Below are positions 1-8,160 of a stretch of DNA of 64,000 nucleotides, one piece after another. Within the stretch, counting starts at the first letter, position 1; each line of letters begins with the position of its first letter. The notes under the pieces are model-generated. The model saw nothing but the letters and a program-made list of their open reading frames with translations, was not told the origin of the DNA and did no database searches. The translations under genes and the position numbers were made by a program. This DNA comes from Pseudomonadota bacterium (GTDB taxonomy: Bacteria > Pseudomonadota > Alphaproteobacteria > Rhizobiales > Xanthobacteraceae), in contig JAFAGM010000131.1 of assembly GCA_023422775.1 (NCBI GenBank), positions 65,752 to 129,751 on the forward strand. The letters are read 5' to 3'.

Positions 1-2
1 CC

Positions 3-287
3 GCCTACAGCGCCAGCAAGGCCGGCGTGCACATGTTCACCGAGACGCTCCGGGGAGAACTCGCGGAGACGGCGATCCGGGTGACCGAGATGCAGCCCGG
101 CCTTACCCGGACCAATATCATCCTAACCCGCTACCGCGGCGACCGCGCCAGGGAGAAGGACTATTTCGACCAGTTCAAGCTTGCGCTCGAGCCGGCCGAT
201 GTCGCCCGATCAATCGTGTTCGCATTGGACCAGCCGCCCCATGTTCAGATTGCGGAGATGATGATTCTGCCCGTAAATCGCTATTGA
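3..287 (+). CDS. SDR family oxidoreductase, C-terminal part (5' end outside window)
   Basis: This is the last ~94 residues of a short-chain dehydrogenase/reductase whose start lies before the window. The reading frame opens with AYSASKAG, the catalytic Tyr-x-x-x-Lys motif of classical SDRs. The following segment (MFTETLRGEL, then VTEMQPGLTRTNI) matches the helix after the active site and the PG loop that closes over NAD(P). The stop is at 285-287, and 28 bases later a GntR-family gene starts on the same strand, so the two may share a transcript. Substrate cannot be inferred from the fragment. Confidence 0.85.
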   Translation, partial: AYSASKAGVHMFTETLRGELAETAIRVTEMQPGLTRTNIILTRYRGDRAREKDYFDQFKLALEPADVARSIVFALDQPPHVQIAEMMILPVNRY

Positions 288-315
288 ACCAGTGCCGGTA
301 TCAGGGCGGTAGACA

Positions 316-1032
316 ATGGAAAAACGCGGCGAATTGCATTCCACGCTTCGAATCGAGGACGTTCCCACCGTCCGCTCGATGGTCGCGCAAAAGCTGCGGG
401 AGGCGATCATGTCGGGCACGCTGAAGCCGGGCCAGCGCCTGGTCGAGCGGGAGCTCTGCGAGATGATGGGGGTGAGCCGGCCGTCCATCCGCGAGGCGCT
501 CCGGGCGCTGGAGGCGGATGGCCTCGTCAACACGGTCCCTCACCGCGGCCCGGTCGTCAGCACCATCAGCCTCGACGAGGCCAAGCAGTTATACGCGGCC
601 CGTGCCGTGCTCGAAGGATTTGCCGGCCGGGAATGCGCCCGCCTCCGCGATCCGGACGTGGTGCGGAGAATAGGCGATGCGCTGACACGGCTGAAGGCGG
701 CATTCGCCGAGGGCGATCTGACCGCCGCGCTGGAAGCCAAGACGGATTTCTATGCCGCGCTGATCGGCGGCTGCCAAAACACCTTCGTCGAGCGAATGCT
801 ACGGCCGCTGCATGACCGCATCACGCTGCTGCGAATTACCTCGATGTCGCACCCGAAGCGCATCAACAAGAGCTTGCGTGAGGTCACGGCGATCTGGCGC
901 GCGATCCAGAGCGGCGATCCCGACCTCGCCGAGCAGTGCTGCGTCGACCACGTCAAGGCCGCCGCAGTCGCCGCGCTCAGCATGATCGAGCAGGCATCCG
1001 CTCCGAAGGAAAAAGCAGTGGCCGATGAGTAA
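316..1032 (+). CDS. GntR family transcriptional regulator (FadR/FCD subfamily)
   Basis: A 238-residue regulator. Residues ~10-75 form a GntR winged helix-turn-helix, with the recognition region SRPSIREALRALEADGLV. The rest is an all-helical FCD effector domain, with Arg/Asp/His residues such as those in ARAVLEGFAGRE and the later CVDHVKA. FCD regulators usually bind small carboxylic acids and repress nearby catabolic or transport genes. The next gene on the same strand is a Bug-type solute receptor 45 bases downstream, which suggests this regulator controls uptake of an organic acid. The ligand is unknown. Confidence 0.9.
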   Translation: MEKRGELHSTLRIEDVPTVRSMVAQKLREAIMSGTLKPGQRLVERELCEMMGVSRPSIREALRALEADGLVNTVPHRGPVVSTISLDEAKQLYAARAVLEGFAGRECARLRDPDVVRRIGDALTRLKAAFAEGDLTAALEAKTDFYAALIGGCQNTFVERMLRPLHDRITLLRITSMSHPKRINKSLREVTAIWRAIQSGDPDLAEQCCVDHVKAAAVAALSMIEQASAPKEKAVADE

Positions 1033-1077
1033 CCAGCCCCGGTCCGGGAAGGGCCGGGCGGCGTATGGAAGCGTGCA

Positions 1078-2052
1078 ATGAAGTTTGTCCAAAGAGTTTT
1101 GTTCTTGCTGCTGTTGTCGTTGCCGGCGCTCCCGGCTTTCGGACAGGAATATCCGAACCGGCCGATCACCTTGGTCGTTCCGTTCTCGGCCGGAGGCCCC
1201 GGCGACGTGATCGCGCGCCTGCTCGGAACGTCGATGAGCGCTACGCTGAAGCAACAGATCGTGATCGAGAATGCGGTCGGCGCCGGCGGCACGCTCGGCA
1301 CCAACCGCGTCGCCAAGGCGGCACCGGACGGCTACACACTGCTGCTGATGCATGTCGGCCAGGCGACCGCGCCCGCGCTCTATGCCAAGCTGCCGTTCGA
1401 TCCGATCGGCGATTTTGCGCCGATCGGCCTCGTCACCGACGTGCCGATGCTTCTGGTCGCGCGGGCGAACTTTCCGGCAAGGGACTTGAAGGAATTGGTC
1501 GCCCATGTGCGCGCCCAGGGTGACAAGATCACTTACGGCAATGTGGGCCTCGGCTCCGCCTCGCACCTCTGCGGGCTGACGTTCATGAGCGCCATCGGTG
1601 CCAAACTCACGCCGGTCTATTACAAGGGCGGCGGGCCGGCACTCAACGACATCATCGCAGGGCACATTGACGTCTATTGCGATCCCGCAACCGGACCGAC
1701 GCCCCACATCCAGGCCGGCACCATTCCGGGCTACGCGATCACCAGCAAGAAGCGGGTGGCTACCCTGCCGAACGTGCCCACTTCGGCGGAAGCCGGGGTA
1801 CCCGGCTTCGACGTCACTACATGGTATGGACTGTATGCGCCGCGCAACACGCCGAAGCCGATCGTGGATGCGCTCGTCGCCGCCCTGCAAAAGGCTCTCA
1901 AGGATCCGCCGCTGGTCAGCCGGTTTGCCGAACTCAGCATGGCGCCGGTCGAGGAAGAACGCGCCACGCCCGCGGCACTCGATGCCTTCCTGCGGGCCGA
2001 AACAGACAAGTGGTCACGCATCATCAAGCAGGCGGGCATCGAGCCTCAGTAA
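1078..2052 (+). CDS. Bug-family tripartite tricarboxylate transporter substrate-binding protein
   Basis: A 324-residue periplasmic receptor. The signal peptide covers residues 1-22 (hydrophobic FLLLLLSLPALPAFG, cleavage before QEYPNRP). The mature start YPNRPITLVVPFSAGGPGD is the classic Bug/TctC opening, and GGTLGTNRVAKAAPDGYTLL is also typical of the family. Bug proteins capture carboxylates or similar small molecules for TctAB permeases, but no tctA or tctB is visible nearby, so it may be an orphan receptor or share a permease elsewhere. It follows the GntR gene closely and is probably regulated by it. Confidence 0.92.
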   Translation: MKFVQRVLFLLLLSLPALPAFGQEYPNRPITLVVPFSAGGPGDVIARLLGTSMSATLKQQIVIENAVGAGGTLGTNRVAKAAPDGYTLLLMHVGQATAPALYAKLPFDPIGDFAPIGLVTDVPMLLVARANFPARDLKELVAHVRAQGDKITYGNVGLGSASHLCGLTFMSAIGAKLTPVYYKGGGPALNDIIAGHIDVYCDPATGPTPHIQAGTIPGYAITSKKRVATLPNVPTSAEAGVPGFDVTTWYGLYAPRNTPKPIVDALVAALQKALKDPPLVSRFAELSMAPVEEERATPAALDAFLRAETDKWSRIIKQAGIEPQ

Positions 2053-2175
2053 ACAACCTTCGACCCGGAGCCCTTCAGCCATTGCCCTGCGGATTGCCGT
2101 GCTGCGAGATTTCTCCGCCTGGCGCGCCAACGTTGCGTAACCGACGCGTAGTTGATCCGCCGGCGGCCCTGCTCG

Positions 2176-2898
2176 CTACTGCCCGACGCCCTCAGACGAT
2201 TCGGCCTCCGTCGACGCCAGGTATCGCCTGAGTTCGCCCCTGGGATCGTCGTGAAAGGTCTGACGGTCCCTCAACTCGGGTGGCGCCCGCCAGCCCGGTT
2301 CGATGCCGGTCATATCAGGCAGTTCGTGCGCGATACCCTTGTGACAATCGATGCAGGTCTTCTCCTTGGTAACGAGAAACCTGGAGTGGATGTCCGCCGC
2401 GCGCCGGGTCTGCTTGTTGAAGTCCATCGCCGCCGAGGAGTGGCAGTTGCGACACTCGAGCGAATCGTTGGCCTTCAGTCTCGCCCATTCGTGCTTGGCG
2501 AGTTCGAGCCGGTGATCCAGGAATTTCTGCCTGGTGTCGATCACGCCGAAGATCTTTCCCCAGACCTCCTTCGAGGCCTGCATCTTGCGGGCGATCTTGT
2601 CGGTCCAGTCGTGCGGAACGTGGCAGTCCGGGCACGTCGCACGGACTCCGGAGCGGTTCGTGAAGTGCGGCGTGTGCTGCAACTCCTGAAACACGTTGGC
2701 GCGCATTTCGTGACACGAGGTGCAGAACTTCTCGGTGTTGGTGACCTCCAGCGCGGTGTTGAACGCGCCCCAGAACAGCACGCCGCAGACGAATCCGCCG
2801 AGCGCCAGGAACCCCAGGCTCAAATGCGTGCTTGGACGGCTGGCGATCTGCCAGAACCGGATCAGGAGTGCCTTGAGCCGCTGCATCGACGCTCTCAC
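2176..2898 (-). CDS. napC: Tetraheme cytochrome c NapC (NapC/NirT family)
   Basis: A 240-residue membrane-anchored quinol dehydrogenase that passes electrons from the quinol pool to NapAB. One N-terminal membrane helix (about residues 23-45, [19 protein letters not shown]) anchors the protein. Four CxxCH heme sites follow: CTSCH, CPDCH, CRNCH and CIDCH, the count expected for NapC. It is the last gene of the nap operon; its start overlaps the napB stop by 4 bases (2895-2898), indicating translational coupling. No clear terminator is seen in the 120 bases downstream. Confidence 0.96.
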   Translation of the reverse strand: MRASMQRLKALLIRFWQIASRPSTHLSLGFLALGGFVCGVLFWGAFNTALEVTNTEKFCTSCHEMRANVFQELQHTPHFTNRSGVRATCPDCHVPHDWTDKIARKMQASKEVWGKIFGVIDTRQKFLDHRLELAKHEWARLKANDSLECRNCHSSAAMDFNKQTRRAADIHSRFLVTKEKTCIDCHKGIAHELPDMTGIEPGWRAPPELRDRQTFHDDPRGELRRYLASTEAESSEGVGQ

Positions 2899-3392
2899 TT
2901 CTTCCCGGGATCGACGAGCAGCATGTCCTTGAAGGTGCTCGGAACGAGCGGCTGGGTATCATCCTGCTGGACATGACATGCCGTGCAGAAATATCGGCGG
3001 GGCGTCACGTCGGCCAGAACCTGCCCGTCGCGGTCCATGAAGTGGGTGACGCTGATCATCGGCGCACCCGAGCCTTCCGTGAACTGCCGACGGTGGCAGT
3101 CGAGGCAGCGATTGGTCTTGAGGGTGAGCTGATAGTTCTCGATCGCGTGCGGAATGATCGGCGGCTGCTCCGGATAATTGCGCATCAGCCGCTTGTCATC
3201 GATGATCGGTCGCGCCAGGGACGGCGCCGGCACATCTCCCATCGGCGAGGCGGCCCCGGTCAGGCGCGGCACGATCTGGGGCGCGGTTTGCGCGTAGATC
3301 GCACCACAGACGAATACCAGCATGCCGCCAAGCAACGCGCCTGCCAGCGGACTTCGAAATCTCTTCAGACCGGGATGATCTTGACCGCGCAT
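2895..3392 (-). CDS. napB: Periplasmic nitrate reductase diheme cytochrome c subunit NapB
   Basis: A 165-residue electron-transfer partner of NapA. An N-terminal signal/anchor segment (~17-35) ends in AQTAPQ. Two heme attachment sites, CLDCH and CTACH, sit in the second half, with upstream His residues available as axial ligands. The length and two-heme content match NapB. Its start lies inside the 3' end of napA (28-base overlap), so expression is likely coupled. It receives electrons from NapC and feeds the NapA molybdenum site. Confidence 0.95.
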   Translation of the reverse strand: MRGQDHPGLKRFRSPLAGALLGGMLVFVCGAIYAQTAPQIVPRLTGAASPMGDVPAPSLARPIIDDKRLMRNYPEQPPIIPHAIENYQLTLKTNRCLDCHRRQFTEGSGAPMISVTHFMDRDGQVLADVTPRRYFCTACHVQQDDTQPLVPSTFKDMLLVDPGKK

Positions 3393-5860
3393 TTCTTGAA
3401 GTCCGTCTGCTTGGAGATGGGATCGGTTGCATCCAGCGTCACCTTGTTGATGAGCTGGCTGGCGTCGAACCAGGGCACGAAGACGACACCACGCGGCATC
3501 CGGTTGCGTCCCTTGGTATCGACGCGGGTTCGTATCTCGCCGCGCCGCGACACCACCCGGACCTCGGCGCCCTGATTGATGCCCCTGGCATAAGCATCTT
3601 CAGCATGCATGAAGACCCTGGCGCCGGGGAACGCCTTGTAGAGTTCCGGCACGCGCATGGTCATGGAGCCGGAGTGCCAGTGCTCGAGCACGCGACCGGT
3701 GACGAGCCAGATGTCGTATTCCCTGTCGGGAGATTCCGCCGGCGGTTCATAGGGAACGGCAATGATCCGCGCCCGCCCGTCCTTGTAACCGTAGAAATCG
3801 ACGCCCTTGCCCGGCTTGACATAGGGATCGAGGCCTTCCCGATAGCGCCACCTGGTTTCCTTGCCGTCGACCACGGGCCAGCGCATCCCACGCACCTCGT
3901 GAAGGGTGTCGAACGCCGCAAGATCGTGGCCATGACCCCGGCCGAATTCGGCGTATTCCTCGAACAGCCCCTTCTGCACATAGAATCCGAACGCCTTGGC
4001 TTCACGATTTTCGTACTCGGCGGGGATTTCGGCGGCTGCGAACTTGTCCACCTTGCCGTTGCGGAACAATACGTCGAACAGCGTCTTGCCGCGGTAGTTG
4101 GGATTGTCGTTCAGTATCTGCGCCGGCCACACCTCGTCGGTGGTGAAGCGCTTCGAAAACTCCATCATCTGCCAAAGGTCGGAGCGCGCCTCTCCCGGAG
4201 CGTCGACAAGTTGCCGCCACACATGGGTGCGGCGCTCCGCGTTGCCGTAGGCGCCTTCCTTTTCGACCCACATCGCGGCGGGAAGAACGAGATCGGCGGA
4301 CATCGCGGTGACGGTCGGATACGCGTCCGAGACGACGATGAAATTGTCCGGATTGCGGTAGCCGGGATAGGTCTCGCGCGAACTGTTCGGCGCGGCCTGC
4401 AGGTTGTTGTTCACCTGGATCCAGTAGAAGTTCAGCTTGCCGTCGTGAAGCATCCGGTCCTGCTCGACGGCATGGTAACCCGGCTTTTCCGGAATGATGC
4501 CGTGCGGAACGCGCCAGATTTCCTCGGCGTGCTTGCGGTGCTCCGGGTTGGTGACGACCATGTCGGCGGGCAAACGGTGCGCGAACGTGCCGACCTCGCG
4601 CGCCGTGCCGCAGGCGGATGGCTGGCCCGTCAGCGAGAACGGCGAATTGCCCGGCTCGGAGATCTTTCCCGTCAGCAAATGCAGATTGTAGAGCAACTGG
4701 TTGGCCCACACGCCGCGAACGTGCTGGTTGAAGCCCATCGTCCACAGTGACATCACCTTGCGCTTCGGATCGGCATAGAGTTCGGCGAGTTCCTGCAGGA
4801 ATCCGCGTTCGACGCCCGTGAGATCCGAGACCTTGTCGAGCGTGTAGCCCTTCACAAAGGCTGCATAGGCTTCGAAGTCGATCGGCTGCGTCGCGCCGGC
4901 GGTCGCCGCACCCTTGGCTTTGACTTCCAGCGGATGATCCGGGCGCAAACCATAGCCAATGTCGACCGTGCCCTTCACGAACGTCGTGTGATTCCTGACG
5001 AAGTCCTGGTTGACCCGCCCGGTCGAGATGATGTGGTTGGCGATATAGTTCAGGATCGCCAGGTCCGTACCCGGCTTGAACACGATCGGGATATCGGCAA
5101 GGTCGGAGCTTCGGTGAGTGAACGTGGAAAGCACCGCCACCTTGACATGCGGGTGGCTCAATCGCCGGTCGGTCAGCCGCGTCCAGAGGATCGGGTGCAT
5201 CTCGGCCATGTTCGAGCCCCACAGCACGAACGCGTCCGCGGCCTCGAAATCGTCGTAGCAGCCCATCGGTTCGTCCATGCCGAAGGTGCGCATGAAGGCG
5301 ACCGCCGCCGATGCCATGCAGTGGCGGGCATTCGGATCGAGGTTGTTGGATCGAAAGCCGGCCCGCATCAGCTTGGTGGCGGCGTAGCCCTCATAGACGG
5401 TCCATTGTCCCGAGCCGAACATGCCGAGCGCGGTCGGCCCCTTGTCCTTCAGCACCGACTTGGCGCGCGCCGCCATCACGTCGAAGGCTTCGTCCCACGA
5501 CACCGGCGTCAGTTCGCCGTCCTTTGCGAACACGCTGCCCTTCTTGCGCAGCAGCGGCGTGGTCAGGCGGTCGCCGCCGTACATGATCTTGGAGAGGAAG
5601 TACCCCTTGATGCAGTTCAGCCCGCGATTGACCTCGGCGAGCGTATCGCCGTGGGTGGCGACGACCTTGCCGCCCTTGACGCCGACCATGACCCCGCATC
5701 CGGTGCCGCAAAAGCGACACGGGGCCTTCGACCATTTGATCCCCAGCGTCCCGATGCCGCCTGCGACCGGTTGGGCCTTCGCAGGGAGAGTCATCCCGGC
5801 TGCCGCCGCGGCCACGGCGGCGGCCTGCGCCTTCAACAATTCTCGTCGCGAGAGTGACAT
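3365..5860 (-). CDS. napA: Periplasmic nitrate reductase catalytic subunit NapA
   Basis: An 831-residue Mo-bis-MGD enzyme that reduces nitrate to nitrite in the periplasm. The N-terminus carries a twin-arginine (Tat) signal, SRRELLKAQ, followed by an alanine-rich hydrophobic stretch ending in PAKAQ. The [4Fe-4S] ligands are in [10 protein letters not shown] (about residues 47-56) plus the later LNCIKG. The Mo ligand is expected to be the Cys of NARHCMAS. The C-terminal molybdopterin dinucleotide-binding domain is complete. Length equals that of other NapA proteins. It follows napD by 3 bases; NapD is its Tat-signal-binding maturation factor. Confidence 0.98.
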   Translation of the reverse strand: MSLSRRELLKAQAAAVAAAAAGMTLPAKAQPVAGGIGTLGIKWSKAPCRFCGTGCGVMVGVKGGKVVATHGDTLAEVNRGLNCIKGYFLSKIMYGGDRLTTPLLRKKGSVFAKDGELTPVSWDEAFDVMAARAKSVLKDKGPTALGMFGSGQWTVYEGYAATKLMRAGFRSNNLDPNARHCMASAAVAFMRTFGMDEPMGCYDDFEAADAFVLWGSNMAEMHPILWTRLTDRRLSHPHVKVAVLSTFTHRSSDLADIPIVFKPGTDLAILNYIANHIISTGRVNQDFVRNHTTFVKGTVDIGYGLRPDHPLEVKAKGAATAGATQPIDFEAYAAFVKGYTLDKVSDLTGVERGFLQELAELYADPKRKVMSLWTMGFNQHVRGVWANQLLYNLHLLTGKISEPGNSPFSLTGQPSACGTAREVGTFAHRLPADMVVTNPEHRKHAEEIWRVPHGIIPEKPGYHAVEQDRMLHDGKLNFYWIQVNNNLQAAPNSSRETYPGYRNPDNFIVVSDAYPTVTAMSADLVLPAAMWVEKEGAYGNAERRTHVWRQLVDAPGEARSDLWQMMEFSKRFTTDEVWPAQILNDNPNYRGKTLFDVLFRNGKVDKFAAAEIPAEYENREAKAFGFYVQKGLFEEYAEFGRGHGHDLAAFDTLHEVRGMRWPVVDGKETRWRYREGLDPYVKPGKGVDFYGYKDGRARIIAVPYEPPAESPDREYDIWLVTGRVLEHWHSGSMTMRVPELYKAFPGARVFMHAEDAYARGINQGAEVRVVSRRGEIRTRVDTKGRNRMPRGVVFVPWFDASQLINKVTLDATDPISKQTDFKKCAVKIIPV

Positions 5861-5863
5861 GTT

Positions 5864-6127
5864 CTAGCCTCCGATATCGGCGAGCCGCTCGACCTGCTCG
5901 AACACCATGTTGGCAGACAGGACACCCTGCCAGCATGCGATCTCCGCGAGGCGGCTTCCAAGGATTCCGCTCTCGGCGGCTTCCATGACGATAACAATCT
6001 TCGAAGCATCGGCATGATGGACTTCGACGTCCGGTTGGGTCACGAGCGAGCGCAACACGTCATCCCGATGGTCGGGCAGCACCGACACCACCGCGCTCGA
6101 AATGTGAATGGTCGCTTCTTCCGTCAT
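5864..6127 (-). CDS. napD: NapD, chaperone for NapA Tat signal and maturation
   Basis: An 87-residue cytoplasmic protein. NapD proteins adopt a ferredoxin-like fold, bind the NapA twin-arginine signal and delay export until the cofactor is loaded. The sequence begins MTEEATIHISSAVVSVLP, and the block SSAVVSVLPDHRDDV matches the NapD start. The ATG at 6125-6127 overlaps the napF stop by 4 bases, which decides it over longer in-frame reading that runs upstream through napF in another frame. It sits directly before napA. Confidence 0.93.
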   Translation of the reverse strand: MTEEATIHISSAVVSVLPDHRDDVLRSLVTQPDVEVHHADASKIVIVMEAAESGILGSRLAEIACWQGVLSANMVFEQVERLADIGG

Positions 6128-6405
6128 GACGCGGCTCCGCTTTGCGCGGCACCCAGGGTGATGGCGTCGCCAGGGCACGCGCCGACGCATTCGCCGCATC
6201 CGGTGCAGGCGGCAGCATTGACGATGGCCTGGGGCGGCAATCCGATCCTGGGCCGGAAGCGAATGGCGATCTCTGGACAGACGTCGCCGCAGGAGCGGCA
6301 CACGATGCCGGCTTCGGCGAGACAGCCCTCGCCGATCACCGCAATCGGTTTGGAGATGAACTGACCGCGGAACAGTGCCCGGCGCGAAGGTCCCTGGGTT
6401 TCCAT
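6124..6405 (-). CDS. napF: NapF-like ferredoxin, short form
   Basis: A 93-residue cytoplasmic iron-sulfur protein. The C-terminal half holds a canonical [4Fe-4S] motif, CTGCGECVGACP. Before it lies an incomplete second cluster region, CRSCGDVCP, preceded by a single Cys (EGCLAEAG). Typical NapF is about 160 residues with more clusters, so this one looks like the C-terminal portion only, missing the N-terminal ferredoxin module. NapF is thought to assist cytoplasmic NapA maturation. The start at 6405 begins METQGPSRRALFRGQF, and an arginine-rich opening of this kind is also seen in NapF. Confidence 0.85.
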   Translation of the reverse strand: METQGPSRRALFRGQFISKPIAVIGEGCLAEAGIVCRSCGDVCPEIAIRFRPRIGLPPQAIVNAAACTGCGECVGACPGDAITLGAAQSGAAS

Positions 6406-6412
6406 GGCGATC

Positions 6413-6610
6413 TCAAGCCCCCGGAGGTCCGGGCGGCCCCAGGATCAACTGGGACATCCAGATCAGGAAACCATACCCACCTACCACGCCCACCGCGACC
6501 ACCGGCCAGATGAAGGCAGCAATGACCGCGAACACGATCAATTCCGCGCGTCGCCCGGCTTTGAGCGAACTCCCCGGCCGCGCTTCCCTTTCGTCCACTT
6601 TCTCGAGCAT
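6413..6610 (-). CDS. napE: NapE, small membrane protein of the nap operon
   Basis: A 65-residue protein with one membrane helix (about residues 25-52, LIVFAVIAAFIWPVVAVGVVGGYGFLIW region) and a charged N-terminus. This is the size, topology and position of NapE, the first gene of the rhizobial nap operon; its biochemical role is not established. I chose the ATG at 6608-6610 because a GAGG ribosome-binding motif lies about 7 bases before it; an in-frame TTG 21 bases upstream lacks a good one. napF follows after 7 bases. Confidence 0.85.
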   Translation of the reverse strand: MLEKVDEREARPGSSLKAGRRAELIVFAVIAAFIWPVVAVGVVGGYGFLIWMSQLILGPPGPPGA

Positions 6611-6757
6611 GAACGCCTCACGCCCTCTCAATCATGTTGAGCCAGCCGCAGGTCATCACCTGCGCCAGGTTTTCGTCAGTTAATCATCGGATGAGCACAC
6701 ATCGGCGCGCCGGTGCGCCCTGTACAGGGTATAAGGATAGCTTGGATCGAGCTTGGT

Positions 6758-6771
6758 TTGATCTAGATCAA
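6758..6771 (-). promoter_or_regulatory. Perfect FixK/FNR box upstream of nap operon
   Basis: TTGATCTAGATCAA is a perfect 14-base palindrome fitting TTGAT-N4-ATCAA, the target of FNR/FixK proteins. Read toward napE, a -10-like TTATAC (6729-6734) is centred about 33 bases from the box centre, the geometry of a class II activated promoter. The predicted transcript would start near 6722 and leave a leader of about 110 bases before napE. Confidence 0.88.
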
Positions 6772-6779
6772 AACAAAGC

Positions 6780-7250
6780 TTACTGCAGCGAGATCCTGAT
6801 CCCGCTCCGGTTGGCGGCAAATCCGAGGCCCACCTCCGCGCTTTGAAGCGTCATCATCACGCCTTTCCTGTTGGTCAGTTGCACCCCGCCAAAGCCACCA
6901 ACAAGCGCACCGCCGGCTCCGACGGCATCATACGTGCCGGAGAAGTCCTTCAATTCGCGCAGCCCCGAAACGCGTCCCGTCAGTCGCATCGCAGAGGCAC
7001 CGGCCGACAGGCCAACGCTCAAGCCGGAAACCCGGAACGGATAGTCGCGGCCGCGATAGGTCAGCACGCCATGACCGGCACCAGCCCCCAGAACGAGGCC
7101 GGCCTTGGCGAACGCGATGCTGACATAACCCGGCGCCTGTGCGTGCAATGGCGTCGGCGTCCCGGCCGCGATGACCAGTATCAGCCAAGCCAGTCCAGCC
7201 GAATACCTCCTCGCCGCAGCGCCCCGGAACGCGTCAAGGACGCGATGCAT
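6780..7250 (-). CDS. Exported glycine-rich protein, paralogue of the one at 11339-11782
   Basis: A 156-residue protein with a signal peptide (to about residue 38, ending PTPLHAQ). The mature part is rich in Gly/Ala/Val and alternates in a beta-strand-like pattern (AGLVLGAGAGHGVLTYRG, GALVGGFGGVQLTN). A second gene 4 kb away encodes a clear paralogue with the same blocks in the same order. I do not recognise a named family with confidence; the pattern is loosely like SYLF/DUF1134-type exported proteins. Its start overlaps the DUF2950 gene by 17 bases, making it the third gene of that operon. The stop lies 8 bases before the nap FixK box, with no terminator visible between. Confidence 0.8.
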   Translation of the reverse strand: MHRVLDAFRGAAARRYSAGLAWLILVIAAGTPTPLHAQAPGYVSIAFAKAGLVLGAGAGHGVLTYRGRDYPFRVSGLSVGLSAGASAMRLTGRVSGLRELKDFSGTYDAVGAGGALVGGFGGVQLTNRKGVMMTLQSAEVGLGFAANRSGIRISLQ

Positions 7251-8160
7251 CGACCTTCTTCCAGGTCTGGTCGGGATTGAACCACGTCATCAGTCCCGCC
7301 TGTGACGCCGTGGTGCGGCCCAGGTCCTTCTGGTAGACGGTACCGGCATGATTGACGAGGAATGTCATCACGCCTGAGTTGCCGTACTCCGCGGGATAGG
7401 CGAGCAACGCAAATCCTCCGATCATCTTGCCCTTGACGACGTAATCGAGCATTCCGCCCGGAGCATTCGGGCCCTGCCGCGTCAGAATGCGGTAGTAGTA
7501 GCCGTGGTACGGCGTGCGTCTTGTTCCCGCCTTGTATCCCTCTTCGGAGGCCTGGGCGACCAGTTCGCCAAGCGGGCTCGCATCCCCCTCCGACGCCGGC
7601 CAATAGAGGCCGTCTCTCTTGCCGGCGGAGCTGATGAAGCGCCGCGCATAGACACCGGGTCCGGCGCCGGTACGATCTTTTTCGGCATATTCATTCTGCG
7701 CGTCGACATAGGCAAGGCTGGCCTGAATCGCGTCCAGTTCGTTGCGCCCGATGCGGCGGTACAGGACTTCGAGACGGCCGGCGGCGGTATCGAACTTCCA
7801 GTTGCCGGTGCCCTGACGGACCAGCGGAATCGGCAGCGGGAAGTCGTCGGTCCCCACCACCAGCGTAGCCTTGTCGCCGTCGACGGTCACATTGTGCTTG
7901 CTGTCATACGCTCCGACGAACCGTTCGCGGGCTTCACGGTCCGCCACGTCATCGCCGGAGAACATGATGTCCACACCATCCCGGCCAAGGACCCTGAACA
8001 GGTCTTTCGTGACTCCCGATTTGACGGCTGCGGCGAGCGCCGTGGCGGCCTCCTCCGGGGTCTTGAAGGCTTGCTGCGCGTGAACGGACGACAGCCCGAG
8101 CAGCAACGTTGTCACCGCGAAGAGAGCGGTCGCGTATTTGAGATGCTTCGTCATCGTCAC
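7234..8160 (-). CDS. DUF2950 family exported protein
   Basis: A 308-residue protein with a signal peptide (residues 1-28, ending SVHAQ). The sequence matches the DUF2950 family: FKTPEEAATALAAAVKSG near the mature start, the YRRIGRNELDAIQ block, and a C-terminal HGYYYRILTRQGPNAPGG segment. No biochemical role is known for the family. In many proteobacteria DUF2950 genes sit next to DUF3300 genes, as here. The start overlaps the DUF3300 stop by 4 bases (8157-8160), so the two are translationally coupled. It is expected to act in the periplasm or at the outer membrane. Confidence 0.9.
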   Translation of the reverse strand: MTMTKHLKYATALFAVTTLLLGLSSVHAQQAFKTPEEAATALAAAVKSGVTKDLFRVLGRDGVDIMFSGDDVADREARERFVGAYDSKHNVTVDGDKATLVVGTDDFPLPIPLVRQGTGNWKFDTAAGRLEVLYRRIGRNELDAIQASLAYVDAQNEYAEKDRTGAGPGVYARRFISSAGKRDGLYWPASEGDASPLGELVAQASEEGYKAGTRRTPYHGYYYRILTRQGPNAPGGMLDYVVKGKMIGGFALLAYPAEYGNSGVMTFLVNHAGTVYQKDLGRTTASQAGLMTWFNPDQTWKKVDASRP

